33,763 bases of DNA. Origin: Algoriphagus sp. Lineage in GTDB: Bacteria; Bacteroidota; Bacteroidia; Cytophagales; Cyclobacteriaceae. The notes below the pieces were generated by a model that worked only from the letters and a program-made list of their open reading frames with translations, was not told the DNA's origin and searched no databases. Location: assembly GCF_024642405.1 (NCBI RefSeq), contig NZ_JAHEBC010000007.1:1-33763 (forward strand), given 5' to 3'. Positions 26,109 to 33,763 of this stretch are shown here, piece after piece; the stretch's first letter is position 1; each line of letters begins with the position of its first letter. The position numbers and the translations under genes are program-made.

Positions 26109-27503
26109 GTGTCGTTAATAAAATCTATCTCTGGCATAAGAGGGACAATTGGAGGTAAAGCAGGCGAAGGGCTCACTCCAGTCGATGTTGTAAAATTCAC
26201 TTCTGCATACGGGGCATGGGTATTAGAAAATACCGGAAATCCTAAAATAATTATAGGGAGGGATGCTAGACTCTCAGGAGAGATGGTCTCAAAATTAGTT
26301 TCTGCCACGCTCCAAGGAATGGGAATCCATGTGATCGATCTCGGCTTGAGCACCACCCCAACAGTAGAATTCGCAGTTCCTTTAGAAAAAGCTGGGGGAG
26401 GTATTATCTTAACAGCGAGTCATAATCCTATTCAGTGGAATGCTTTAAAACTTTTGAATTCAAAGGGAGAGTTTATTTCAGATTCCGAAGGAAAAGACAT
26501 TCTTGAAAAAGCTGAGAAAGAAGACTTCACGTTTGCTGAAGTAAAAAAGATTGGTGCCTACACTCAAATTGATGACTACATAGATCGCCATATTCAGCAC
26601 GTGCTGGATTTAGAATTAGTAGATAAAGAAGCTATCGCTGCAAGGAATTTTAAAATCGTAGTAGACGCTGTAAATTCTACAGGGGGCATTGCAGTACCAA
26701 AGCTTTTAAAAGCACTGGGTGTAAATGAAATAGAGGAAATGTACTGTACACCAGATGGTCATTTCCCACATAATCCTGAGCCTCTTCCAGAAAACTTAAG
26801 GGATATATCCCAAAAACTTGAGAAAGGAAGTTTTGACCTTGGAATTGTAGTTGACCCTGATGTAGATAGACTTGCATTTATAAATGAGGATGGTTCTGCA
26901 TTTGGAGAAGAATATACTTTAGTTGCAGTCGCAGATTATGTACTTTCCAAAACTAAGGGCAACACAGTCTCAAACTTAAGTTCTACCAGAGCATTAAGAG
27001 ACGTCACCGAAAAACATGGAGGAACCTATACTGCTGCTGCAGTAGGTGAGGTAAATGTTGTCAACCAAATGAAAGCAGTGGATGCCGTGATAGGTGGAGA
27101 AGGTAATGGGGGTATTATTTATCCTGCATCCCATTATGGACGAGATGCATTAGTGGGAATTGGATTATTCCTTACCCATTTGGCAAATTTTGGAAAAACT
27201 ATTTCCAGATTGAGAGCCAGCTATCCAAACTATTATATTTCAAAAAACAAGATCGAACTCACTCCTGAAATTGATGTAGATATAATTCTTGTCGAAATAA
27301 AAGAGAAATATAAAAAGCAACCTATCAATGACATCGATGGGGTAAAAATTGAATTTGAAAAAGAATGGGTACATTTGCGAAAGTCTAATACAGAGCCAAT
27401 TATCCGTATTTATTCAGAATCTGAATCTGAAGCCACTGCTGAGCATCTTGCAAAAAAAATCATGCAGGATATTAAGGAAATTGTTAGTAAATCTCTTCTA
27501 TAA
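26109..27503 (+). CDS. glmM: Phosphoglucosamine mutase (GTG start)
   Basis: MSLIKSISGIRGTIGG, GGGIILTASHNPIQWNALKLLN, VDPDVDRLAFINEDG, GGEGNGGIIYP, RKSNTEPIIRIYSE. Confidence 0.94.
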   Translation: MSLIKSISGIRGTIGGKAGEGLTPVDVVKFTSAYGAWVLENTGNPKIIIGRDARLSGEMVSKLVSATLQGMGIHVIDLGLSTTPTVEFAVPLEKAGGGIILTASHNPIQWNALKLLNSKGEFISDSEGKDILEKAEKEDFTFAEVKKIGAYTQIDDYIDRHIQHVLDLELVDKEAIAARNFKIVVDAVNSTGGIAVPKLLKALGVNEIEEMYCTPDGHFPHNPEPLPENLRDISQKLEKGSFDLGIVVDPDVDRLAFINEDGSAFGEEYTLVAVADYVLSKTKGNTVSNLSSTRALRDVTEKHGGTYTAAAVGEVNVVNQMKAVDAVIGGEGNGGIIYPASHYGRDALVGIGLFLTHLANFGKTISRLRASYPNYYISKNKIELTPEIDVDIILVEIKEKYKKQPINDIDGVKIEFEKEWVHLRKSNTEPIIRIYSESESEATAEHLAKKIMQDIKEIVSKSLL

Positions 27504-27540
27504 ATATCCTTATTAAGTTATTGACCCAAGTAAAGAAAAG

Positions 27541-28683
27541 ATGAAAGTATATTTAGATAATGCAGCTACCACTGCGATGGACGATAGAGTGATCGAAGCC
27601 ATGTTGCCGTTCATGAAATCCCATTATGGAAACCCTTCTTCTGTACACAGCCAAGGTAGAGAAGTGCGTACAGCCATAGAAAGAGCCAGGAAAAAAGTAG
27701 CTGAATTATTAAACACTTCACCATCTGAAATTTTTTTTACTTCTGGAGGAACAGAAGCAGATAACACCGCAATAGTTTGTGGGATTGAAAGTCATGGTAT
27801 CAAACATGCTATTACCTCTCCATTAGAGCATCATGCGGTTCTTCACACCTTAGAAATTTGTGAGAAAAAAGGCCTTATAAAGCTTAGTATTTTAGATGTA
27901 AACGAAAACGGAGAAATTGATTTTAATCAATTAGAAGAATTGCTAAAAGAAAATCCTAATTCGTTGGTTTCTTTAATGCATGCTAATAATGAAATTGGGA
28001 ATCTGAACGATCTTTCAAAAATCGGTGATCTTTGTAAGGAGTATTCAGCTTTCTTTCATTCCGACACTGTTCAGACAATGGGGCATTATGTACATGATCT
28101 AAAATCTCTACCTGTAGACTCAATAGTTGCTGGTGGGCATAAATTTCATGGTCCTAAAGGATCTGGATTTTTATATGTTCGAAAGGATAAGAAAATCCAT
28201 CCCTTCATTCATGGGGGTGCTCAAGAAAGAAATATGCGAGGAGGCACCGAAAATGTGATTGGTATCATTGGAATTACCAAAGCTCTTGAACTTGCCTATT
28301 CAGAAATGGAAAGTCATCAAAGACATGTTACCTCTTTAAAAAAGTACTTTATTAAAAGCCTGCCGGAAGCAATTCCTGATGTATTATTCAATGGCCTATC
28401 TAAAGATTTGGACAAAAGCTTATATACGGTATTAAATGTGAGCCTTCCCCCCTCTGAAGCGAATAGAGGAATGCTTCTTTTTAATCTGGATTTAGAGGGC
28501 ATTTCAGCTTCTGGAGGATCTGCATGTAGCTCTGGAGCTACAGTTGGTTCACATGTTCTTAGAGCATTGAATCACAAGCCAGAAAGAGATGCCGTTCGAT
28601 TCTCCTTTAGTAGATATAATACAATCGAAGAAATAGATTATACTATTTCGAAATTAAAAGACCTCTATGCGGTAGAGGCATAA
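27541..28683 (+). CDS. Cysteine desulfurase (NifS/IscS family)
   Basis: MKVYLDNAATTAMDDRVIEAM, FTSGGTEADNTAIV, SLMHANNEIGNLND, GGHKFHGPKGSGFLYVRK, ISASGGSACSSGA. Confidence 0.95.
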   Translation: MKVYLDNAATTAMDDRVIEAMLPFMKSHYGNPSSVHSQGREVRTAIERARKKVAELLNTSPSEIFFTSGGTEADNTAIVCGIESHGIKHAITSPLEHHAVLHTLEICEKKGLIKLSILDVNENGEIDFNQLEELLKENPNSLVSLMHANNEIGNLNDLSKIGDLCKEYSAFFHSDTVQTMGHYVHDLKSLPVDSIVAGGHKFHGPKGSGFLYVRKDKKIHPFIHGGAQERNMRGGTENVIGIIGITKALELAYSEMESHQRHVTSLKKYFIKSLPEAIPDVLFNGLSKDLDKSLYTVLNVSLPPSEANRGMLLFNLDLEGISASGGSACSSGATVGSHVLRALNHKPERDAVRFSFSRYNTIEEIDYTISKLKDLYAVEA

Positions 28684-28696
28684 AAAAGTAAATGAA

Positions 28697-28730
28697 ATAC
28701 CCCTAAAAATCAAACTCTTTTTAGGGGTAT
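28697..28730. terminator. Bidirectional terminator (13-bp perfect stem)
   Basis: atacccctaaaaa...tttttaggggtat between convergent genes. Confidence 0.85.
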
Positions 28731-28734
28731 ATTT

Positions 28735-29493
28735 TTATTCTTGCGGCTTAGATCCAGCAGGTTTATACCCTAGTGAATAGGGCGTCCAAATTTCATAAAT
28801 AGGGTTTCCCGTGGAGCTTTGGCCAGAGTGGTGCCATTCCCCATCAATAACTTCAAAATCAAATCCTAAGCTTGCTCCAACTCGGCTATCATCTCTTGAG
28901 AAAAAAGTAATGTTTTCTACATATTTCCCATTTTCAGCTGTATAGGTTCCTCCCCCGGAACCTGAAAACTCTTTCGTTTCGGAATTAAATGCAACCCACT
29001 GAAATCTTCCCCCACCAAGGATTTTGATAGTTCTACGGGCACCTGGTGTAGACCTTGAGATCTCTCCATCCCTTTTTCTTCCCGTAATTACCCAGTTTCC
29101 AGACAAGGCGTCTTTTCTTTCTGGGAGTTTTTCCCATATTTCTACTAGCATCCTTCCATTTATTTCTGATGAAATCACCATTTTCCCATTGGTGAGATCC
29201 AATTTATATTTATTTGTGGTTCCTACCTGGGGAGGATCAAGGGTGAAAAAATCCAAAGTTTCATAATAATAGCCATCTTTGAATTCAATAGGACCACCCC
29301 CAGCACCTATAAAGTGATTATCAGCTAACTTTTTAGCTCCAAAAGAAAAATAATTATCCTGGTAAATTTTAACATATTCTTCTTCCGTAATTTCATTTCC
29401 ATTTTGATGCGTTAATTTCCAGGCACCGTCTAAGTCTTGGGCCTGTGTCCAGGCAAAAATTAAAAGTAGAGGAATCAATACAAATCTTTTCAT
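28735..29493 (-). CDS. Secreted protein with two internal lipocalin-like repeats
   Basis: Signal peptide; repeat 1 LDGAWKLTHQNG...EIWEKLP and repeat 2 LSGNWVITGRKRDG...EIWTPY share GAW/GNW..FSFG/FQW..GGG..YYE/YVE..FF..VG....YEIW. Confidence 0.7.
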   Translation of the reverse strand: MKRFVLIPLLLIFAWTQAQDLDGAWKLTHQNGNEITEEEYVKIYQDNYFSFGAKKLADNHFIGAGGGPIEFKDGYYYETLDFFTLDPPQVGTTNKYKLDLTNGKMVISSEINGRMLVEIWEKLPERKDALSGNWVITGRKRDGEISRSTPGARRTIKILGGGRFQWVAFNSETKEFSGSGGGTYTAENGKYVENITFFSRDDSRVGASLGFDFEVIDGEWHHSGQSSTGNPIYEIWTPYSLGYKPAGSKPQE

Positions 29494-29605
29494 TTTTGTT
29501 TGGGTTTAAGTCTTCCTTATTCTGAAAATTCCGTAAGAAATATCAGAAAACCAATCATTCTAATGCTATTTCTAGCCTAATATCAAATAAAATTTTTGAA
29601 GAATT

Positions 29606-29929
29606 ATGAAAAAGTATACCCTCGGTAATTCCAAAGAAGAAATCTTGTTGATGTTTCCGCAAAAAAGCATCAAGAAAGTATTGGTCGGAGAAAAAAAGAT
29701 TGCAGTGGTAAGAATAGGATTAGAAATTTACTCATTTCAGTCAAATTGCCCACATCGAGGTGCTTCTTTGATAAATGGAATCATAAATGTCTCTCAAGAA
29801 ATAATTTGCCCGCTACATGAATATAGATTTGATATGAAATCCGGCAATGTAATAGTGGGTTCATGTCAAGACCTAGAAATTTATCCTAATAATTTAACTG
29901 ATACTGGATTAGAAATAATTATGCCTTAA
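29606..29929 (+). CDS. Rieske [2Fe-2S] domain protein
   Basis: CPH-x17-CPLH Rieske cluster motif: SNCPHRGASLINGIINVSQEIICPLHEYRFDMKSG. Confidence 0.9.
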   Translation: MKKYTLGNSKEEILLMFPQKSIKKVLVGEKKIAVVRIGLEIYSFQSNCPHRGASLINGIINVSQEIICPLHEYRFDMKSGNVIVGSCQDLEIYPNNLTDTGLEIIMP

Positions 29930-30270
29930 TGTAGCTTTGATCCATTAGGAACCTGTTTATCTACACCCGCTAAAACAATCCCTCCTTCTTCTGCTAAAAA
30001 ACCCGTAACCAAAACCTCTGACATGAAATTTGCAATTTGTCTAGGTGCCAAATTGCAAACGCAGATAACTTGTCTCCCGATTAAGTTTTCAATTGAGTAA
30101 TGTGCAGTAATCTGAGCAGAGGATTTTTTGATCCCGATTTCATCTCCAAGATCAATCCAAATTTTATATGCCGGTTTCCGGGCTTTTTCAAAAATTTCTG
30201 AACGTACAATTGTACCGACCCTTAATTCAATTTTATCGAAATCTTTGTAGTCAATCGTTTGCATAGACAA
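29926..30270 (-). CDS. csaA: CsaA-like tRNA-binding domain protein
   Basis: IDYKDFDKIELRVGTIVRSEIFEKARKPAYKIWIDLGDEIGIKKSSAQITAHYSIENLIGRQVICVCNLAPRQIANFMSEVLVTGF. Confidence 0.92.
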   Translation of the reverse strand: MSMQTIDYKDFDKIELRVGTIVRSEIFEKARKPAYKIWIDLGDEIGIKKSSAQITAHYSIENLIGRQVICVCNLAPRQIANFMSEVLVTGFLAEEGGIVLAGVDKQVPNGSKLH

Positions 30271-30338
30271 TTTTTTTTATAATTTTATGAACCTTTTGCA
30301 AATTCTGTAGTTAACTTAGTAAGTATACAATTTTACAA

Positions 30339-30695
30339 ATGTTCATGAAACCTTCATATCCTTTTAAGAAAATCGGCATTTCAGCATTATCCTTGATGGT
30401 ATTTTGCTTTTTAGCAGGTGAATCTTTTGCACAAGGTGAGCAAGAAAAAGTGGATTTAGAAAATGTAAAACAGACTGAAAAGCTCATCATCGAAGATCAA
30501 AGTCAAAATTCTGAGATTAATTCTCCAAAAGTTCTCCCTTCTAAAGTATTGTCTAATCCATTAAACAAAAATTTAGTGAAAAGAGATTTACCAGCTGGGG
30601 GTGTTGATAAAGAAATCAAAAAAGAAGAATCTTCTCCCTCAACTTTATCTTTCAACATTTTTCTTTATATAGTTGATAAATTCAAAGCTGATTAA
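30339..30695 (+). CDS. Hypothetical secreted protein (118 aa)
   Basis: Signal peptide ALSLMVFCFLAGESFAQG; charged low-complexity body; followed by a terminator. Confidence 0.6.
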   Translation: MFMKPSYPFKKIGISALSLMVFCFLAGESFAQGEQEKVDLENVKQTEKLIIEDQSQNSEINSPKVLPSKVLSNPLNKNLVKRDLPAGGVDKEIKKEESSPSTLSFNIFLYIVDKFKAD

Positions 30696-30713
30696 ATTCG
30701 GTTTAAAATAAAT

Positions 30714-30743
30714 AAAAAATGAGGCTTTAGAGCCTCATTTTTT
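30714..30743. terminator. Bidirectional terminator
   Basis: aaaaaatgaggct...agcctcatttttt between convergent genes. Confidence 0.87.
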
Positions 30744-30767
30744 ATTTTCACTTATTTTTAACTAATT

Positions 30768-31511
30768 CTAACTTTTTGAAATGAACTGTTCAAGCTCGCT
30801 TAGTTTTAACATTCCTTCATAATAAGCTCTTCCAAATACTGCTGCACCCAAACCTATGTCTTTTAATTTTTTGAAATCCTCTATATTCCTTACACCACCA
30901 CTAGCAGCAATATTCAGGTTGGGGAATTTCTTTACAAGGTCTGCATAAAGTTCAAAATTAGGCCCTTGCATAACTCCATCTCTAGTCACATCAGAGCACT
31001 TAAGAAACTTTAATCCTCTTTCATAAAAAAACTCGATATGATCATATAAATCTATTTCTGTTTTCTTTAGCCAACCTTTGATTTTTATTTTATGATCTTC
31101 GGGATTCGTATCAGCCGCAAGGTTAATTTTTTCACGTCCATATGACAATATAAACTGGCTGAATCTTTCGGGATAGTTTGCAGCGGCTGAAGCAATAGTC
31201 ACAGTCTTTGCTCCAAACTCAAAACATTTAATAACATCCCCATCTGTGGATATTCCTCCTGTAAAGTCTATTTTAAGATTTGTATATCCTGCTATCGCTT
31301 CAAGAATATGATAATTTTTAGGCTCTCCCCTTCTAGCTCCATCTAAGTCAACTAGGTGAAGCCTTTTAATTCCAATAGATTCAAATTCTTGGGCAATCTC
31401 TAAAGGATTATTAGAAATTGCCTCTTCAGTAGCGAAATCACCTCTTTTCAGACGGACACATTTGCCATTTATCAACCAAATCGAAGGAATTATTTCAAAC
31501 ATGTGATACAA
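30768..31511 (-). CDS. HisA-like (HisA/HisF superfamily) TIM barrel protein, predicted catalytically altered; probable start ATG at 31502
   Basis: EIIPSIWLINGKCVRLKRGDFA, RLHLVDLDGARRGEP, IDFTGGISTDGD, AADTNPEDHKIKIKGW, SDVTRDGVMQGPN, AASGGVRNIEDF, GRAYYEG align with HisA, but the canonical PA-I-D is PSIW. Confidence 0.85.
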   Translation of the reverse strand: MYHMFEIIPSIWLINGKCVRLKRGDFATEEAISNNPLEIAQEFESIGIKRLHLVDLDGARRGEPKNYHILEAIAGYTNLKIDFTGGISTDGDVIKCFEFGAKTVTIASAAANYPERFSQFILSYGREKINLAADTNPEDHKIKIKGWLKKTEIDLYDHIEFFYERGLKFLKCSDVTRDGVMQGPNFELYADLVKKFPNLNIAASGGVRNIEDFKKLKDIGLGAAVFGRAYYEGMLKLSELEQFISKS

Positions 31512-31643
31512 TTATAGGTTTTTAGAGCTGCTATTTATTAAAATTTCCCTTAAAGATAATACAGAAGCGGTAATCATATCCCGCTATAAATGAAAACTAG
31601 TGAAAATTCAGCCTCAATTCATTAAAAATTAAATGATATCCGT

Positions 31644-32675
31644 TTATTGAATTTTCAACTTGGCAATTTTCCCATTGGAGCCAGAGGCCCATATTGCTTC
31701 TTCAGTATGTCCAAGTTTCACTGAATGAAATCCTTCAGCGGAAAAACTCTCCCAAGTTAACCCTCCATCTTTGGAAAAATCTGATCCAGTAGGCCCGACC
31801 GCTAACAACCAATGAAATCTTGGAAAATAAACAACCCCAGACCTATACCCTTTTGGTGCAGTAGATGGGATTCCCCATTCTTCATTTTCGGAATTGAAGG
31901 AAGCTGCATTAGAAATAGTATCCTGCATTTCAATATAATCACCTCCCACTAAAAAAACCTGTTTATTACCCATGGTAGCAACGGAAAATATTCCTTTAGA
32001 TGGTTCACCTTGGACAATAGGGGACTTCCACTTCTTCCAAGTTTCTCCTTGATCAGGAGAATAATGCAAATTTGCTTCAGCTCCCCCACTGCCTAACCAG
32101 AGATTATTATCATTTGCCACAAGGGATGTTGCGCTAGCAGCAAACCCTGCCTCACCATCTGATGCGTCCGGCAGATTGCTTACCGGATACCAAGAATCAC
32201 CTTGATTTGAAGTTTGCAAAATCATCCACCTCCCTTCAATAGGATCTCCAACAATAAACCCTTGATCCGGGTTGGAAAATGAAATTCCATCTAAAAATGC
32301 ATCTTTTACCTCTTGATGTTTTAAATCCCAAGATTTCCCGCCATCCATAGTTTTATAAATGACTGCTGGTTGACCTGCAGAAACAGCTATAGCTTTAACT
32401 GCATCAAAAGCGTGTATGGATCTAAAATCTACTGTATCAAGTCCTGCAATGACACCATGATCCCATGTTAAACCACCATCAATAGTTTTCAACCAAGTAC
32501 CTCCACTGCCAGTTGCCCAAGCAATTTCATCTGTAACTGGAGAAAGCCCCCTAAGGGAGGCTTTAACAGGGACTTCAAATATTTCCCAGCCTTTTGGACC
32601 ATCAGGGATATTTATTTCACTTGTCTGACAGGAAATTAAAAACCCTAAAGACAAAATGGATAAGAATTTTCGCAT
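31644..32675 (-). CDS. YCF48-like / BNR-type beta-propeller lipoprotein
   Basis: Lipobox GFLISC; repeated WLKTIDGGLTWDHG, VIYKTMDGGKSWDLK, ILQTSNQGDSWYPV, LHYSPDQGETWKKW, FSKDGGLTWESF. Confidence 0.88.
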   Translation of the reverse strand: MRKFLSILSLGFLISCQTSEINIPDGPKGWEIFEVPVKASLRGLSPVTDEIAWATGSGGTWLKTIDGGLTWDHGVIAGLDTVDFRSIHAFDAVKAIAVSAGQPAVIYKTMDGGKSWDLKHQEVKDAFLDGISFSNPDQGFIVGDPIEGRWMILQTSNQGDSWYPVSNLPDASDGEAGFAASATSLVANDNNLWLGSGGAEANLHYSPDQGETWKKWKSPIVQGEPSKGIFSVATMGNKQVFLVGGDYIEMQDTISNAASFNSENEEWGIPSTAPKGYRSGVVYFPRFHWLLAVGPTGSDFSKDGGLTWESFSAEGFHSVKLGHTEEAIWASGSNGKIAKLKIQ

Positions 32676-32683
32676 TGGCGAAA

Positions 32684-33601
32684 TTAAGAGATATCTACTT
32701 TTCTATAAGCTTCAATTAACGCTTTTTCTCCTTCTACTCCAGGATTGGCATTTCCGTGTTCCATTCCGCAAATACCTTTAAATCCTTTTTCGCTTATGAA
32801 TTTAAAAACATTACCATAATTAATTTCTCCGGTACCCGGTTCTTTTCTTCCTGGATTATCTCCTATTTGGATATATGCAATCTCATCCCATGTCTTTTGC
32901 ATGGTAGCTATTAGATTCCCCTCGTTTCGCTGCATATGGTAGATGTCATAGAGGATTTTACATGCTGGGCTGTCCACTGCTTTACAAATCATATAAGATT
33001 GATCAGCATGTCTTAAAAACAGATCTGGGTTATCACTAAGTGGTTCCATCACCATTACTAATCCATGAGGCTCAAAAATTTCAGCAGCTCTCTTATAAGC
33101 TTCAATTATATTGCCTGTCTGAACTCCCATAGGAAGATTTCTTTCAAAATACCCTGGTACCACGGTCATCCATTTTGCATTGACCCGCTTGGCCACCTCA
33201 ACTGAATTCCTACATGTCTCAAGAAACGTATCCAAAAACTCTTGTTTGCCAGTGGTAAGAGATACTTTCCAGTTATCTCCACCTTCAATGACAAAAACAC
33301 CCATTCTCATTCCCAAAGACTCCATCGTCTTGGCAATTAAAGTTTGATCCTCTAAAGATCGTCTTAGCATCCCATTATCTTCCAAAGAACGGAATCCCTG
33401 GTCGGCCATAAATTTCAACTCGTCTACAAGTCCTCCAGGCGCTGAGTTTTTAAACATTCCGAAATGAGGAGCAAAATCCATATTGAAGGTTGGTTCTGCT
33501 TTTTCAGGATTTGAGGCAAAAGAAGGAATAACAGCTCCCGAAGCAAATGTCAAGGCCGAGCCACTAAGTCCAAGGTTTCTTAAAAATTTTCTTCTTTCCA
33601 T
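32684..33601 (-). CDS. Hydroxypyruvate isomerase-family / xylose isomerase-like TIM barrel with Tat-like signal
   Basis: MERRKFLRNLGLSGSALTFASGA Tat-like signal; VMEPLSDNPDLFLRHADQSYMICKAVDSPACKILYDIYHMQRNEGNLIATM; IAYIQIGDNPGRKEPGTGEINY. Confidence 0.9.
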   Translation of the reverse strand: MERRKFLRNLGLSGSALTFASGAVIPSFASNPEKAEPTFNMDFAPHFGMFKNSAPGGLVDELKFMADQGFRSLEDNGMLRRSLEDQTLIAKTMESLGMRMGVFVIEGGDNWKVSLTTGKQEFLDTFLETCRNSVEVAKRVNAKWMTVVPGYFERNLPMGVQTGNIIEAYKRAAEIFEPHGLVMVMEPLSDNPDLFLRHADQSYMICKAVDSPACKILYDIYHMQRNEGNLIATMQKTWDEIAYIQIGDNPGRKEPGTGEINYGNVFKFISEKGFKGICGMEHGNANPGVEGEKALIEAYRKVDIS

Positions 33602-33604
33602 GAT

Positions 33605-33763
33605 TTATACCGTTACAGTTTTTCCAGGAATCGCATGTGGATAGAACCCATCAGAATCAGGGACCAACTTAGGAGTTGCATCCCAAGCTAAGGTATCTGG
33701 GAAAAGATTGATTTCGGAGTTAATAGCTTCATCCATGGTTATTACTTTCCCAGAATATGTAGC
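33605..33763 (-). CDS. Gfo/Idh/MocA-family oxidoreductase, C-terminal end (partial, runs off window)
   Basis: Reverse strand translates ATYSGKVITMDEAINSEINLFPDTLAWDATPKLVPDSDGFYPHAIPGKTVTV*, typical of the C-terminus of secreted Gfo/Idh/MocA proteins. Not in the supplied ORF track. Confidence 0.7.
   Translation of the reverse strand, partial: ATYSGKVITMDEAINSEINLFPDTLAWDATPKLVPDSDGFYPHAIPGKTVTV

Noticed and set aside
1-33763. CRISPR arrays, IS elements, tRNA/rRNA, phage, toxin-antitoxin or defence genes
   Set aside because: No regularly spaced repeats, transposase or integrase motifs, tRNA-like cloverleafs or defence domains recognised on either strand.

Overview
This is a 33.8 kb AT-rich chromosomal window from a Bacteroidota bacterium. 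GldD, the BatD family, DUF6787-like and RecF/PdhA-type proteins, together with TTTG-N18/19-TAnnTTTG promoters, suggest Cytophagales/Cyclobacteriaceae, possibly Algoriphagus-like; that taxonomic level is inference. Almost all of the window is ordinary core or housekeeping gene content: nitroreductase (partial), FAS1 lipoprotein, secreted DinB-like protein, GldD, SSS symporter, choice-of-anchor-I-like lipoprotein, APH-type kinase, RecG, aspartate kinase, RibH, TPR protein, PdhA, RecF, nucleotidyltransferase, PII-AmtB, BatD-like protein, AroC, DAACS symporter, FumC, RidA, MazG, GlmM, cysteine desulfurase, Rieske protein, CsaA-like protein, HisA-like protein, YCF48-like propeller, Tat-exported TIM barrel and partial Gfo/Idh/MocA. 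I see no CRISPR array, transposase, integrase, phage genes, rRNA, tRNA or recognisable defence or biosynthetic cluster. I do not think the window holds a clear new multi-gene system. The most notable signals are: (1) a stand-alone HisA paralog whose catalytic Asp is replaced by Trp (PSIW instead of PAID); (2) a diverged direct repeat of the FAS1 gene 3' end plus its terminator, giving a pseudogene remnant, with the module flanked by two identical 26-nt terminator hairpins; (3) a Cys-rich one-TM mini-protein, possibly NqrM-like, under an 18-bp perfect palindrome overlapping its -7 promoter element; and (4) a few orphan small proteins.
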